From positions 129,114 to 193,113 of the forward strand of contig CAMLJY010000002.1 of assembly GCA_946480465.1 (NCBI GenBank): 64,000 bases of DNA. Reading direction: 5' to 3'. The translations under genes and the position numbers were made by a program. A model generated the notes under the pieces. It worked only from the letters and a program-made list of their open reading frames with translations. It did no database searches and was not told the DNA's origin. This DNA is from an uncultured Burkholderiales bacterium (GTDB lineage Bacteria > Pseudomonadota > Gammaproteobacteria > Burkholderiales > Burkholderiaceae). Position 1 is the first letter of the stretch, and every line of letters starts with the position of its first letter. Positions 13,665 to 24,773 of the stretch are shown here, in pieces.

Positions 13665-16600
13665 ATGAACCGCTTCTGGAACTTCCTGTTGGACCCGCGC
13701 GTGCTGGGCTTGCTCGGCATCCTCGCGCTCGCGGCCTTCCTCTTCATCGGCGCACGCGAACTGCAGCTGGCGTTGATCTACGCCGGTAGCGCGCTGGTCG
13801 CGGTGCTGCTGCTGTTCGGCATCGTCTGGCTGGTGCGCAAGATCCGGGCGGTGCGGGCCGCCAGGCGGCTCGAGGCCGCGATCGAGGACGACGCCGAGCA
13901 GGCCACGCTGACGATCCGCGCCGCCGACCGTGCCCCGGCCGAGGCGGTGCGCGACCGCCTGCTGACGGCCGTCAAGACCATCCGCAGCTCGCGCCTGGGC
14001 CAGCTGACCGGCGCTGCCGCGCTGTACGAGCTGCCCTGGTACGTGGTGATCGGCAACCCGGCGGCCGGCAAGAGCAGCGCCATCATCAAGTCGGGCCTGA
14101 ACTTCCCGCTCGCGGCCGACGGCAGCAAGCTCGAATCGGCCGTCGTGCAAGGCATCGGCGGCACGCGCAACTGCGACTGGTTCATGACCAGCGAGGGCAT
14201 CCTGCTCGACACCGCCGGCCGCTACTCCGTGCACGAGGAAGACCATGCCGAATGGCTCGGCTTCCTGGGCCTCCTGAAGAAGCACCGGCCGCTGGCGCCG
14301 ATCAACGGCGTCCTGGTGGCGGTCAGCGTCGCCGAGCTGATGCAGGGCAAGCCCGAGGCCGCGATCCAGCTGGCCAAGCGCCTGCGCCAGCGCGTGCAGG
14401 AGCTGACCGAGAAGCTCGAGGTCTTCGCGCCGCTGTACCTGGTCTTCACGAAGACCGACCTGATCGCCGGCTTCGCCGAGTTCTTCGAGGACTTCGACCG
14501 CGCCGAGCGCGACCGCATCTGGGGCGCCACGCTGCCTTTCGAGGCCGAGAAGTCGGCGCTGGGCAACGGCCCGGTGCGGGTGGACGCGGTGGCCGCCTTC
14601 GATCGCCACTTCGACGAGCTGCGCGACGGGCTGAAGGAGATCGCGGTGGCGCGCATGTCGCTGCAGCGCGGCCAGGCGCTGCCCACCGGCCTGCTCACCT
14701 TCCCGCTCGAATTCGCCGCCGCCAAGCCGGCGCTGCGCGCCTTCATCGCGACGCTGTTCGAGGAGAACCCGTACCAGTTCCGCCCGGTGTTCCGCGGCTT
14801 CTACTTCACCAGCGCGGTGCAGGAAGGTTCGGCCAACAGCCGGGCCAGCGAAGAGGTGGCGCGGCAGTTCGCGCTCGGCGCCCGACGCGAGCGCACCACG
14901 GCCCGCGTGGTCGCCGCCAACGGCTTCTTCCTGAAGGACCTGTTCCAGCGCGTCATCTTTGCTGACAAGCAATTGGTGCGGCAGTACGCCAGCCGCACCA
15001 AGCAGCGCCTGCGCTTCGCCGCCTTCGCGGCCGGTGTGTCGGTGCTGGCGCTGGCGCTGGCCGGCTGGAGCTGGACCTACCTGGGCAACCGCCAGCTGAT
15101 GCAGGACGTGCAGGCGGATCTCGCCAAGGCGGCGCGCCTGCAGGCGGAACGGGTCGACCTGGGCGCGCGCATGGAAGCGCTGGAGGTGCTGCAGTACCGC
15201 ATCGAGCAGCTCGCCGCCTGGCGGCAGCGCCGGCCTTGGGGGCTGGGTCTGGGCCTGTACCAGGGCGACGTCATCGAGGCCAAGCTGCGCCAGGAGTACT
15301 ACGCCGGCCTGAAGCAGGTGATGCTGCAGCCGGTGGCGAAGTCGATCGAGGGCTACCTGGGCGAGGTGAACACCCATGCCGCGCAGCTGCAGCCGCTGAC
15401 CCGTCCGCCCGAGTCCGGCGCGCCCGGCCTCGCGACGACGACGCGGCTGGTGGCCAACGGCCAGACGCTGGTGCAGCCGGTGGCCACCGGTTCCGGCTTC
15501 GTTCCCTTCTCCAGCCAGCCCGGCAGCGCCCCGCCGCTGCACCCGGTGGCGGTGGCATCGGCTGGTGCGGCGCCGGCGCCAGCGCCGGCTCAGCCGGTCG
15601 TGGCCGCGCCGGTGTCGCGTTATGCCGATGCGTCGCCGACGGATGTCGAGGACGCCTACAACGCGCTGAAGACCTACCTGATGCTGGCCGAGCGGCAGCG
15701 CATGGAGCCCAGCCACCTGAAGGACCAGATCGCACGCTTCTGGCGCAGCTGGCTCGAGACGCAGCGCGGCAGCATGCCGGCCGAGCAGATGAAGCGCCGC
15801 GCCGAGGGAATGATCAGCTTCGCGATGGCGCAGCTGCAGGACCCGGCCTTCCCGACGCTGGACAACAACTTCACGCTGGTCGACAACACCCGCACCCAGC
15901 TCAAGCGCGTGATGCGCGGCATGCCGGCGCGCGAGCGCGTTTACGCCGAGGTCAAGGCCCGCGCCTCCACCCGCTTCGCGCAGGTCACGGTCGCCAACAT
16001 CGTCGGCGAGGCGGGCCGGGGCACCATCGCCGGCAGCGCGGTGGTGGCCGGCACCTTCACGCGCGAGGCCTGGGACGGCTACATCGAGAAGGCCTTCAAG
16101 GACGCCGCGCAGGGCGAGCTGCAGAGCACCGACTGGGTGCTGCAGACGGCCGCCCGCGACGACCTGACGCTGGAAGGCAGCCCCGACCAGATCCGCAAGG
16201 CGCTGACCGAGCTGTACAAGGCCGAGTACGTGCGCGAGTGGCAGCGCTTCGTCCAGGGCATCGCGGTGGCCGAGTTCGACAGCTTCGCCGCCGCCGTTCA
16301 GCACATGAACAAGCTGGGCGACGCCGGCGAGTCGCCGATCAAGAAGGTGCTGACGACGCTGAACGACCAGACCTCGTGGGACAACCCGACGATGTTCAAC
16401 GCCCGTGTCGCCAAGGTGCAGAACGGCGTCATCGAGTGGTTCAAGACCAGCATCCTGCGGCAGGCCCCATCGCGGGTGGAGGTCAAGGTCGACGTCAGCG
16501 GCACCGGCGAGGCGGTGCCGATGGGCCCGATCGGCCGCGAGTTCGCGGCGCTGCACAAGCTGATGGCCCCGCGTGACGGCGCGGCTCCGCTGTTCAACGA

Positions 16601-17669
16601 CTACCTGAAGGCGCTGGGCGCCATCCGCACCCGCTTCAACCAGATGGCCGCGCAGGGCGATCCCGGCCCGGCGGCGCGCAAGCTGATGGCCTCGACGCTG
16701 GAGGGGGGGCAGTCCGAGCTGGTGGATGCGGTGCGCCTGGTCGAGGAGCAGATGCTCGCCGGCATGACGGACAGCGCCCGCGCCTCGCTGCGCCCGCTGC
16801 TGCTGCGGCCGCTGATGCAGAGCTTCTCGGTGCTGGTGGTGCCGGCCGAAACCGAGCTGAACCGCGCCTGGGTGGCGCAGGTGCACGAGCCTTTCCAGCG
16901 CGGCCTGGCCAGCAAGTACCCCTTCGACGCCAACTCCAACCTGGAGGCGGTGCCCCAGGAGATCGCCAAGGTCTTCGGGCCGAACGGGGCGGTCGCCAGG
17001 TTCGCCGACGAGGCGCTGGGCCCGCTTGTGGTGCGCCGCGGCGACAGCATCGCCCCGCGCACCTGGCTGGACATGAGCGTGCGGCTGCGGCCGGAGTTCA
17101 CCGCGCAGTTCGCCACCTGGGTCGCTTCGCTCGACGGCGCCGCCGGCGGCGCGGGGGCCGCCGCCGCCGCGGCACCGGCGGCCGCGCAGACCAGCTTCCA
17201 GATCCTGCCGCACGGCGCGCCGGGCCTGGCCGAGTACACGGTCGAAATCGACGGGCAGGTGCTGCGCTACCGCAATGGCGCAGCGGTGTGGACGCCCTTC
17301 GTCTGGCCCAACCCGGCAGGGCAGCCGGGGGCGCGCATCACCGGCGTCACGGTGGACGGGCGCAGCATCGAGCTGCTGAACGTGCCGGGCCGCTTCGGCC
17401 TGCAGCGCATGTTCGAGACCGCCGAGCGCCGCAGGCTCGCCGACGGCAGCAACGAACTGAGCTGGGCCCAGGGCCCGCATGCGGTGACGATCCAGTTGCG
17501 CGTCATCAGCCAGCCCGGTCCTGCCGCCGCCGCGGCGGCGGCCCCGGCCGGTGGCACCGGCCTGCGCGGCCTGCGCCTGCCGGCGGTGGTGGCCGGGTCG
17601 GACGAAACCGTCGCCGCCGGGCCGGCGGCGGCCACCGCGGCCAACGCCAGCCGGGGAGCGGTGCGATGA
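13665..17669 (+). CDS. tssM: T6SS membrane-complex protein TssM (IcmF)
   Basis: The ATG at 13665 gives 1334 aa, a typical TssM length being about 1100-1300. Two N-terminal helices (residues about 12-28 and 36-57) are followed by a cytoplasmic GTPase-like domain with P-loop GNPAAGKSS at 130-138 and a DTAG motif in ILLDTAGRYS. A third helix near residue 450 leads to the large periplasmic domain, which ends in the beta-rich region that contacts TssJ. The periplasmic part has an unusual Ala/Pro/Gly-rich stretch (about residues 590-650) and a poly-Ala run near 1160-1185. With TssJ and TssL, which are outside the window, it builds the trans-envelope channel. The gene ends in an ATGA overlap with tagF. 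Confidence 0.95.
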   Translation: MNRFWNFLLDPRVLGLLGILALAAFLFIGARELQLALIYAGSALVAVLLLFGIVWLVRKIRAVRAARRLEAAIEDDAEQATLTIRAADRAPAEAVRDRLLTAVKTIRSSRLGQLTGAAALYELPWYVVIGNPAAGKSSAIIKSGLNFPLAADGSKLESAVVQGIGGTRNCDWFMTSEGILLDTAGRYSVHEEDHAEWLGFLGLLKKHRPLAPINGVLVAVSVAELMQGKPEAAIQLAKRLRQRVQELTEKLEVFAPLYLVFTKTDLIAGFAEFFEDFDRAERDRIWGATLPFEAEKSALGNGPVRVDAVAAFDRHFDELRDGLKEIAVARMSLQRGQALPTGLLTFPLEFAAAKPALRAFIATLFEENPYQFRPVFRGFYFTSAVQEGSANSRASEEVARQFALGARRERTTARVVAANGFFLKDLFQRVIFADKQLVRQYASRTKQRLRFAAFAAGVSVLALALAGWSWTYLGNRQLMQDVQADLAKAARLQAERVDLGARMEALEVLQYRIEQLAAWRQRRPWGLGLGLYQGDVIEAKLRQEYYAGLKQVMLQPVAKSIEGYLGEVNTHAAQLQPLTRPPESGAPGLATTTRLVANGQTLVQPVATGSGFVPFSSQPGSAPPLHPVAVASAGAAPAPAPAQPVVAAPVSRYADASPTDVEDAYNALKTYLMLAERQRMEPSHLKDQIARFWRSWLETQRGSMPAEQMKRRAEGMISFAMAQLQDPAFPTLDNNFTLVDNTRTQLKRVMRGMPARERVYAEVKARASTRFAQVTVANIVGEAGRGTIAGSAVVAGTFTREAWDGYIEKAFKDAAQGELQSTDWVLQTAARDDLTLEGSPDQIRKALTELYKAEYVREWQRFVQGIAVAEFDSFAAAVQHMNKLGDAGESPIKKVLTTLNDQTSWDNPTMFNARVAKVQNGVIEWFKTSILRQAPSRVEVKVDVSGTGEAVPMGPIGREFAALHKLMAPRDGAAPLFNDYLKALGAIRTRFNQMAAQGDPGPAARKLMASTLEGGQSELVDAVRLVEEQMLAGMTDSARASLRPLLLRPLMQSFSVLVVPAETELNRAWVAQVHEPFQRGLASKYPFDANSNLEAVPQEIAKVFGPNGAVARFADEALGPLVVRRGDSIAPRTWLDMSVRLRPEFTAQFATWVASLDGAAGGAGAAAAAAPAAAQTSFQILPHGAPGLAEYTVEIDGQVLRYRNGAAVWTPFVWPNPAGQPGARITGVTVDGRSIELLNVPGRFGLQRMFETAERRRLADGSNELSWAQGPHAVTIQLRVISQPGPAAAAAAAPAGGTGLRGLRLPAVVAGSDETVAAGPAAATAANASRGAVR

Positions 17670-18655
17670 GCCGCACGACACCGGTGGAAGTCGTCTACTT
17701 CGGCAAGCTGCCCTCGCGCGGCGACTTCGTGCGCAACGGCGATGCCGACGGGCTGACGCGCCGGCTCGACCAGTGGCTGACGCAGGGCCTGGAACTGATG
17801 GCCCGCGATGCGCGCTGGAAGGAGGTCTACGACCAGGCCGGCGGCTTCAGCTTCGCCTTCCTCGGCGTGCGGCAGCGCGCGCTGGTGGCCGGGCACCTGC
17901 TGGCCAGCACCGATGCCTCGGGGCGGCGCTTTCCCTTCGTCGCGGTGGGCCGGCTGGCGGTCGATTCGCCGCTGGCCTTCATGCAGCGCGCACCGATGGC
18001 GCTGGCGGGCCTGTGGCGCGACCTGGCGCAGCGGGCCGAGGCCGCGCATGCCGCCGATGATGCGGTGCCGGTGCTGAACCAGCTGAACCAGTGGCGCGCC
18101 CAGGTCGAGACCGATCCGGCCGCCTTCGAGGCCGGCTACCGCGATTTCCTCGAGCTGCAGACCATCGGCTCCCTGCAGGCGCTGCTGCAGCAGGCCGAGC
18201 CCGGCACCGACCTGCGCCGCACCCTGCTCGCGCTGGGCCTGCTGCTGCAGCCGGTGCCCGCCAGCGGCGCGAACCGGCTGGAGAAGGGCCTGCGCCTGCC
18301 GCTGCCGGCGGACCCCGCGCTGCAGGCCTATGCCGCCACCTGGTGGCTCGACCTGGTCGGCCGCTTCCTCGCGCGCGGCGACTTCGAGGTCGGCGTCTTC
18401 CTGCCGCGCGGCAACGGCGCCGCGCCGCCCAGCCTGGCGGTCGGCTTCTCCGGCGATGCCCCCAGCCTGCTGCATGCGGCGCTGGACCGCGCGGCGGCGG
18501 AGGACCAATTCGTCGACCTCTTCGCGCCCGAGTGGGTCGACGAGCCGGCCGAGCAGGACTACGCGGTGCGCAAGCTGGGCAGCTACCTGCAGCAGCCGCC
18601 GCTGTCGCTGGCGCAGGCCCGCGCCACGTTCAACGAAGCTTTCCTGGGGGAATGA
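17666..18655 (+). CDS. tagF: T6SS-associated protein TagF (ImpM)
   Basis: This 329-aa protein overlaps the tssM stop by four bases. The opening VVYFGKLPSRGDFVRNG and the later FAFLGVRQRALVAGHLLAS are the TagF/ImpM/SciT signature. TagF is a post-translational regulator of T6SS assembly. In Pseudomonas it restrains firing unless the threonine phosphorylation pathway acts. No PpkA kinase or PppA phosphatase gene is seen in this window. The protein is longer than the single TagF domain, with a helical C-terminal half of about 150 residues. Confidence 0.9.
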   Translation: MSRTTPVEVVYFGKLPSRGDFVRNGDADGLTRRLDQWLTQGLELMARDARWKEVYDQAGGFSFAFLGVRQRALVAGHLLASTDASGRRFPFVAVGRLAVDSPLAFMQRAPMALAGLWRDLAQRAEAAHAADDAVPVLNQLNQWRAQVETDPAAFEAGYRDFLELQTIGSLQALLQQAEPGTDLRRTLLALGLLLQPVPASGANRLEKGLRLPLPADPALQAYAATWWLDLVGRFLARGDFEVGVFLPRGNGAAPPSLAVGFSGDAPSLLHAALDRAAAEDQFVDLFAPEWVDEPAEQDYAVRKLGSYLQQPPLSLAQARATFNEAFLGE

Positions 18656-19512
18656 CCATGCGCGCAACCGACACGCTGCGCCACCGTGGCGCCTGCACCC
18701 GTGGCGTCTGGATCCGCCGCGGCCGTGGCGCGATCGCCGCCGCCTGCGGCCTCGCCTTCATCGCGGCCGGTGCGCAGACGCCGGTCACCGCGCCAGCGGC
18801 CACCGCGCCGGCCGCGGCGCAGAAGGTCGTCGTCTCCGGCACCGTGCCCGACGAGGCCACCCGCATCGGCATCCTCACCCGTGTGCGCGAGCTGTATGGC
18901 GCCGAGCGGGTCGTCGACCAGCTCGGCGTCGGCCCGCTGGGCGCGCCGCCGCGCTGGAACGAGCAGGTGCAGAAGCTGCTCACCGCCGACCTCAAGCGCG
19001 TGTCGCAGGGCCAGTTGCGCATCGAAGGCAACGTGGTCGAGATTGCCGGGGCAGTGGACAGCGCGCAGACGCAGGCGCAGATCGTGCGGGGCCTCGCGAC
19101 CCGGCTCGACAACCCCACCTACACGGTGCGCGACGCGCTGCGCGTGGGCGGCGGCGGCCAGCAGGCGCTGGACGCGGTGATGGCCAACCGCATCGTCGAG
19201 TTCGAGACCGGCAACGCGACGCTGACCGCCGAAGGCCAGCGCCTGCTCGACGATCTGCTGCCCGTGCTGCGCACGCTGCAGGGCCGGCGCTTCGAGATCG
19301 TCGGCCACACCGATTCCGAGGGCGGCCGGGCGCAGAACATGGTGCTGTCGGCCGCCCGTGCCGAGACCGTCAAGGCCTACCTGGTGCAGCGCGGCATTCC
19401 CGCCGCGTCGCTCAGCACCAGCGGCCTGGGGCCGGACCGCCCGGTCGCCGACAACGCGACCGCCGAAGGCCGCGCCCGCAACCGCCGCATCGAGTTCCGC
19501 GTGCTGGCGTGA
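18652..19512 (+). CDS. OmpA-family peptidoglycan-binding protein of the T6SS cluster
   Basis: This 286-aa protein begins inside an ATGA overlap with tagF; a second ATG lies two codons later. A basic N-terminus and hydrophobic segment (residues about 27-40) give a signal peptide ending near GAQ. A BON-like stretch comes next. Then comes a C-terminal OmpA domain: FETGNATLTAEGQRLLDDL, IVGHTDSEG and the NMVLSAARAETVKAYL segment that binds diaminopimelate. Such proteins (TagL-like) fix the T6SS membrane complex to the cell wall when TssL lacks its own peptidoglycan-binding domain. No outer-membrane barrel is present. Confidence 0.88.
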   Translation: MTMRATDTLRHRGACTRGVWIRRGRGAIAAACGLAFIAAGAQTPVTAPAATAPAAAQKVVVSGTVPDEATRIGILTRVRELYGAERVVDQLGVGPLGAPPRWNEQVQKLLTADLKRVSQGQLRIEGNVVEIAGAVDSAQTQAQIVRGLATRLDNPTYTVRDALRVGGGGQQALDAVMANRIVEFETGNATLTAEGQRLLDDLLPVLRTLQGRRFEIVGHTDSEGGRAQNMVLSAARAETVKAYLVQRGIPAASLSTSGLGPDRPVADNATAEGRARNRRIEFRVLA

Positions 19513-19679
19513 GCATGGGGCACCGCCCGGGTGCCGGACGCCTGGCCGCGGCCCCGTGATGCCTGGCGCCTGAACGGCGCGGCCGCGCCGCGCGGCGGGC
19601 GGGGCGCGCCGCCACCGGTCGGCCCCCGAGCCGGCCTGGCAGCGAGCCCGCCCTTGGCCCGGCAGCCTGCCGGGGCGGC

Positions 19680-20582
19680 TCAGTTCGACTTCGGCGGCTC
19701 GACGCCGAGCAGTTCTTCCAGGTGAGCCAGCGAGCCGCCGTCCTTGACGACGGTGCGCAGCCAGCTGTGCAGGTCCATCGCGCCCCACTTCGCGGCCTTG
19801 TCGGCCAGGTAGGCCACCGGGCTGTGGGGTTCGGTGCGGCGGAAGAACTCGGCCACCTGGCGCAGCTGCTGCAGCGCCTGCGCGCGCGTCTGCAGCGGGC
19901 CGCCCGGGGCCGCGGGCGCCGCGCCGCCGGCCACCGCCACGGCGGTGGCGCCAGGGTCCTGCTCCAGCGACAGGATGTCGCTGGCCTCGGCCGGCAGGTC
20001 CGCCACCAGCGCCTTCAAGGCCTCGCGCGCCGGCACGAAGCTGGGGCCTTCGGCGCCGAGCCGGGGGTCGACCGCTGCCTGCAGCCGGGCCAGCGCCTCC
20101 AGTGCCGCCTGGGCGTCGGGCTGGCGCGGCGGCACCACCGGCGCATGCCGGGCCAGGCCGACCAGCGCCACCACCCGCGCCAGCAGCCAGCGCAGGCTGC
20201 CGATGCGCTGCTCGTGGTCCGTGCCCTCGGGCTGCGGATGCACGTGGTCCCAGTGCTGGTCCACCAGCCGCGTGCACAGCACCAGCCCGTCGGCCAGGCC
20301 GGCCAGGCCGTGCTGCTGGTACCAGCCGTCGGCCAGCCAGCCGGCCAGCCGCAGGTCCTTGCTGCGGGTCTTCAGCAGCCGCTCGCAGAGCGTGCTCAGC
20401 GCCGGCCAGTCGGCGACCTTCGGCTCCTTGCCCTTCTCCTTCCAGTCGCCCAGCGGCAGGCTGGGGTCGTCTTCGCGCCGCAGCTCGGCGATCTCGTCGA
20501 ACTCGGCGCTGAAGGACAGGTCTTCGCCGCAGGGTGCGCCTTCGGCGATCGGTTCGAGCAGCTCGTCGATGGGCATCGGCAT
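19680..20582 (-). CDS. tssA: T6SS baseplate/sheath-priming protein TssA
   Basis: This 300-aa protein runs toward the OmpA-like gene. The N-terminal ImpA_N block is clear: LLEPIAEGAPCGEDLSFSAEFDEI, then DDPSLPLGDWKEKGKEP, then VADWPALSTLCERLLKTRSKDLR. TssA contacts the baseplate and, in some types, the growing sheath tip. The C-terminal third (AEFFRRTEPHSPVAYLADKAAKWGAMDLHSWL) is the short-TssA type. The start is the ATG at 20582; a GTG codon directly before it is also in frame. This is the only core T6SS gene on the minus strand in the window, and the T6SS cluster appears to end here. Confidence 0.92.
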   Translation of the reverse strand: MPMPIDELLEPIAEGAPCGEDLSFSAEFDEIAELRREDDPSLPLGDWKEKGKEPKVADWPALSTLCERLLKTRSKDLRLAGWLADGWYQQHGLAGLADGLVLCTRLVDQHWDHVHPQPEGTDHEQRIGSLRWLLARVVALVGLARHAPVVPPRQPDAQAALEALARLQAAVDPRLGAEGPSFVPAREALKALVADLPAEASDILSLEQDPGATAVAVAGGAAPAAPGGPLQTRAQALQQLRQVAEFFRRTEPHSPVAYLADKAAKWGAMDLHSWLRTVVKDGGSLAHLEELLGVEPPKSN

Positions 20583-20776
20583 CACGCGGTCCGGGGAAAA
20601 GGAGGCTGCGGATTCTGCCGGGCCGCCCCGGCTGCATCAGGGCCGCGCAAACAACCCGTTACCGGACATCCCACGTCCTGGGGGGCGCCGCGCCCGCGCG
20701 GCCGGGCGCCGGGACAGGCGCTCCGCGCTCACCCGCGCGGCAGGTGGGCCGGCGCGGCGAGAGTCGACCGCTGCCG

Positions 20777-21699
<923 letters not shown>

Positions 21700-21703
<4 letters not shown>

Positions 21704-22692
21704 CGGGCGGGGCTTTCGGTTCGGCAGAGGCGGCGCTGCAGCGCGCGCACCGCGCGTTCGCTCAGGCCGGGGTGGTTGGTCTCGGGGTGGGCCAGCGTCA
21801 GCGCGGCGCAGCCGAGCGCGAAATCGGCGGCGCGCTCCGGCGGCCAGCCGGCCAGCGTGGCGTGGATCAGGCCGGCCATCAGTGCGTCGCCCGCGCCGGT
21901 GGTGTTGGCGATGGCGACCGGCCACGGTGGCCGCTCCGTTTGCACGTCAGCCAGCGCGAGGCGCAGTCCGCCGCCACCCAGGCTCAGCGCGACGTGCCCG
22001 ACGCCGGCCGCCCGCAGCCGGGCCACGAAGCGGCGCCGCGCTTCGGCCCGGTGCAGGGCCGGTGCGCCCAGGGCCGCGGCCTCGGCGCGGTTCAGCTTCA
22101 GCAGGTGCAGCCGGTGCAGCCAGGGCCGAAGGCGCGCTGCCTTGGTCGCGGAGACGGCATCGGCAAAGACGGGCGCCGGCAGGTCCTGCGCGAAGAGCCA
22201 CGCGAGCGCGTCCTCGGTCAGGTTGGCATCGACGACGATGGCCGCGGCGGTGCGCAGCCGCCCCCCTTCGCGCGCCAGCCGCGCGGGCGTCAGTGCGTCC
22301 AGCACCGCCATGTCGTTCACCGCCTGCAGCAGCCCGCCGTCAGGCCCGTGCAGCGACAGGTAGTGCGCGGTCGCCGCGCCGTCCACCGCGATGCAGCCGC
22401 GCACGTCGACGCCCGCGTGTGCGGTCGCCGCGCGCAGCCAGCGCCCCGCCGCATCGCGGCCGAGTGCGCTGACCAGCCGCACCGGATGCCCCAGGCGGGC
22501 CAGGTTCTCGGCGATGTTGCGCGCGACGCCGCCGGCGGACCGGTGCACCTGGCCCGGGGTCGAGTCGCCCCGGCGCGCCGGCATCGCGGCACGGCCGGAG
22601 ACGTCGACGTTGCAGCCGCCGATGACGATCACCGGCCCGGCCGCTGCCGCCGGCGGTGCGGCGGGCCGGGGCAGGGGCTGTCGCGCGGGCAT
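21700..22692 (-). CDS. psuK: Pseudouridine kinase (PfkB family)
   Basis: This 330-aa ribokinase-fold protein has the N-terminal [15 protein letters not shown], the [18 protein letters not shown] signature and the C-terminal [12 protein letters not shown] motif with the catalytic Asp. Coupled to psuG by an ATGA overlap, it would phosphorylate pseudouridine to supply the glycosidase. The first 20 residues are Pro/Ala-rich and outside the fold. The closest alternative would be another PfkB sugar kinase, but the partner gene decides it. Confidence 0.9.
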
Positions 22693-22842
22693 CGGGCCAG
22701 CTTAGCAAAGCGGGCACTCGCGCCTGCGCGCCGTGGTCAGGCAGGTGCGGCCTGGCGGCGCCCGGCGCAGGCTGGAATCGCGCGCTGCAGGTGGCGCCAC
22801 GGGCGCGCTGCAGGCCGAGTCGCGGTGCAACAATTCATCCCG

Positions 22843-23745
22843 ATGTCCATCCTCACGCTGTCGCGCCCGCGCCTGTACCTGAACCTGATCCGCTGGGATC
22901 GGCCGGCGGGCTGGCTGCTGCTGCTGTGGCCCACGCTGTCGGCGCTGTGGATCGCCGCCGATGGCTTTCCGGGCTGGCACCTGCTGGCGGTGTTCACGCT
23001 CGGCACCATCCTGATGCGCAGCGCCGGTTGCTGCGTCAACGACGTCGCCGACCGCGAGTTCGACCGCCACGTCAAGCGCACCGCGCAGCGCCCGGTCACC
23101 AGCGGCGCGCTGGCGGTCAAGGAGGCGCTGGGCGTGGGCGCGGTGCTGGCGCTGCTGGCCTTCGGCCTGGTGCTGACGACCAACCCGCCGACCATCCTGC
23201 TGTCCTTCGCGGCGCTGGCCATCGCCATCGCCTACCCGTATGCCAAGCGCTTCCTCTCGATGCCGCAGGCGGTGCTGGGGGTCGCCTTCAGCTTCGGTAT
23301 CCCGATGGCCTTTTCCGCGGCGCTGGGCGGGCGCGAATGGACGCTGTCCGCCGTCGGCGCCGCCGTGCCGCCGCACGCCTGGTGGTTGTTGCTGGGCAAC
23401 CTCGCCTGGGTCATCGCCTACGACACCGAGTACGCGATGGTCGACCGCGACGACGACCTGAAGATCGGCATCCAGACCTCGGCCATCACGCTCGGCCGCT
23501 TCGAGGTGGCGGTGGTGATGGCCTGCTATGCCGCGTACTTGGGAAGTTGGGCCCTGATCGGCGACGCGCTCGGCCTGGGCGCCTGGTTCTTCGGCGGCAT
23601 CGCCGTCGCGGGGCTGCAGGCGCTGTGGCACTACACGCTGATCCGCGGCCGCTCGCGCGAAGGCTGCTTCACGGCCTTCCGCGAGAACCACTGGCTGGGA
23701 TTCGCGGTGTTCGCCGGGGTGGCGCTGGACCTGGCGTTGCGCTGA
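22843..23745 (+). CDS. ubiA: 4-hydroxybenzoate polyprenyltransferase
   Basis: This 300-aa integral membrane protein attaches the polyprenyl tail to 4-hydroxybenzoate in ubiquinone synthesis. The two Asp-rich motifs are NDVADREFD (residues 66-74) and [12 protein letters not shown] (194-205). The opening [27 protein letters not shown] is the UbiA form. About eight hydrophobic helices are visible. The stop codon abuts that of the convergent proC, forming TGATCA, so there is no intergenic base between the genes. Confidence 0.95.
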   Translation: MSILTLSRPRLYLNLIRWDRPAGWLLLLWPTLSALWIAADGFPGWHLLAVFTLGTILMRSAGCCVNDVADREFDRHVKRTAQRPVTSGALAVKEALGVGAVLALLAFGLVLTTNPPTILLSFAALAIAIAYPYAKRFLSMPQAVLGVAFSFGIPMAFSAALGGREWTLSAVGAAVPPHAWWLLLGNLAWVIAYDTEYAMVDRDDDLKIGIQTSAITLGRFEVAVVMACYAAYLGSWALIGDALGLGAWFFGGIAVAGLQALWHYTLIRGRSREGCFTAFRENHWLGFAVFAGVALDLALR

Positions 23746-24567
23746 TCAGGCGCCGAACTCGTCGCCGAGTTCCTTCGCGCGCCGCTGCGCGGCCCGCACT
23801 GCCTTGACGATGGCCTCGGCCACCCCGTCCGACCGCATCGATTCGAGCCCGGCGTAGGTCGTGCCGCCCTTGCTCGTGACCCGCTCGCGCAGCACCGCGG
23901 GCGGCTCGCCGGACTGCGCCGCCAGCGCGGCCGCGCCGTCGAAGGTGGCCAGCGCCAGGCGCTTGCCCTGTTCGGCGCTCAGGCCCATCTGCTCGGCCGC
24001 GGCCATCATCGCCTCGACGAAGTAGAAGACGTAGGCCGGGCCCGAGCCCGACAGTGCGGTGACCGCGTCCAGGTCCTCCTCGCGCGGCAGCCACATCAGC
24101 TGGCCGGTGGGCGCCAACACCTCCTCGACCAGCGCGCGCTCGTGGTCGCTGACCGCCGGCGTGGCCACCAGCCCGGCGATGCCGCGGCCGATCAGCGCCG
24201 GCGTGTTCGGCATGCTGCGCACCACGCGCGCGCTGCCGGTGGCGCGCTCGACCGCGGCACTGCGGATGCCGGCCATCACGCTCAGCTGCAGCGCGTTCCG
24301 CACGTGGGCGGCGCAGGGCCTGGCCGCGTCATTGAAGAGTTGGGGCTTCACCGCCCACACCACCAGCGTCGCCTCGGCCAGCGCCGCCTCCGCGGCGGCC
24401 AGCGTGCGCACGCCGAAGTCCGATTGCAGCTTCGCGCGTTGCGCCTCGCCCGGGTCCAGCACCAGCAGGCTCGTGGCCGGGCGGCCGGTCTTCAGCAGCC
24501 CGCCGATCAGCGCGCTGGCCATGTTGCCGCCGCCGATGAAGGCGATGGTGTCGTGTTGCTTGTCCAT
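23746..24567 (-). CDS. proC: Pyrroline-5-carboxylate reductase
   Basis: This 273-aa protein reduces 1-pyrroline-5-carboxylate to proline with NAD(P)H. The Rossmann motif IAFIGGGNMASALIGG lies at residues 8-23. RVVRSMPNTPALIGRG and the C-terminal signature ALSGSGPAYVFYFVEAMM follow. Length and motifs match the family throughout. It is transcribed away from the glutamate dehydrogenase gene, and the two share a 206-bp divergent region. Both connect to glutamate and proline metabolism. Confidence 0.96.
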   Translation of the reverse strand: MDKQHDTIAFIGGGNMASALIGGLLKTGRPATSLLVLDPGEAQRAKLQSDFGVRTLAAAEAALAEATLVVWAVKPQLFNDAARPCAAHVRNALQLSVMAGIRSAAVERATGSARVVRSMPNTPALIGRGIAGLVATPAVSDHERALVEEVLAPTGQLMWLPREEDLDAVTALSGSGPAYVFYFVEAMMAAAEQMGLSAEQGKRLALATFDGAAALAAQSGEPPAVLRERVTSKGGTTYAGLESMRSDGVAEAIVKAVRAAQRRAKELGDEFGA

Positions 24568-24662
24568 CGGGGCAGTGTATGCAGCCGTCCCGTGCGCCCC
24601 GGCCGGCAGCCGCCTTCGTGGCTCGTCATTCCGCGAACCGAGTGGTTCATGCAAAGCGCGCA

Positions 24663-24683
24663 TAACCATGCACAAGCTGGTTA
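24663..24683. promoter_or_regulatory. Inverted repeat TAACC-N11-GGTTA between proC and gdhA
   Basis: There is a perfect 5-bp dyad with an 11-bp spacer in the divergent intergenic region. Another partial dyad (GGTTCATGC with GCATAACC) overlaps its left side. It could be an operator for either gene, for example for one of the Lrp-type regulators downstream, but it does not fit the Lrp consensus. It may be chance. Confidence 0.3.
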
Positions 24684-24773
24684 CAGCCTCCTACATTGCG
24701 CGCCGAACGGGCCGGCCACGGCCCACGAAGCCTTGAAAACCACCCGTTCGACACCTTCCCAACAGGACCGACC

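Noticed and set aside
12585..17681. Very long open frame on the minus strand opposite tssM and the thiolase-like gene
   Set aside because: It is a GC-rich shadow: its product is Gln/Arg/His/Gly-biased with no domain, while the opposite strand encodes clear T6SS genes.
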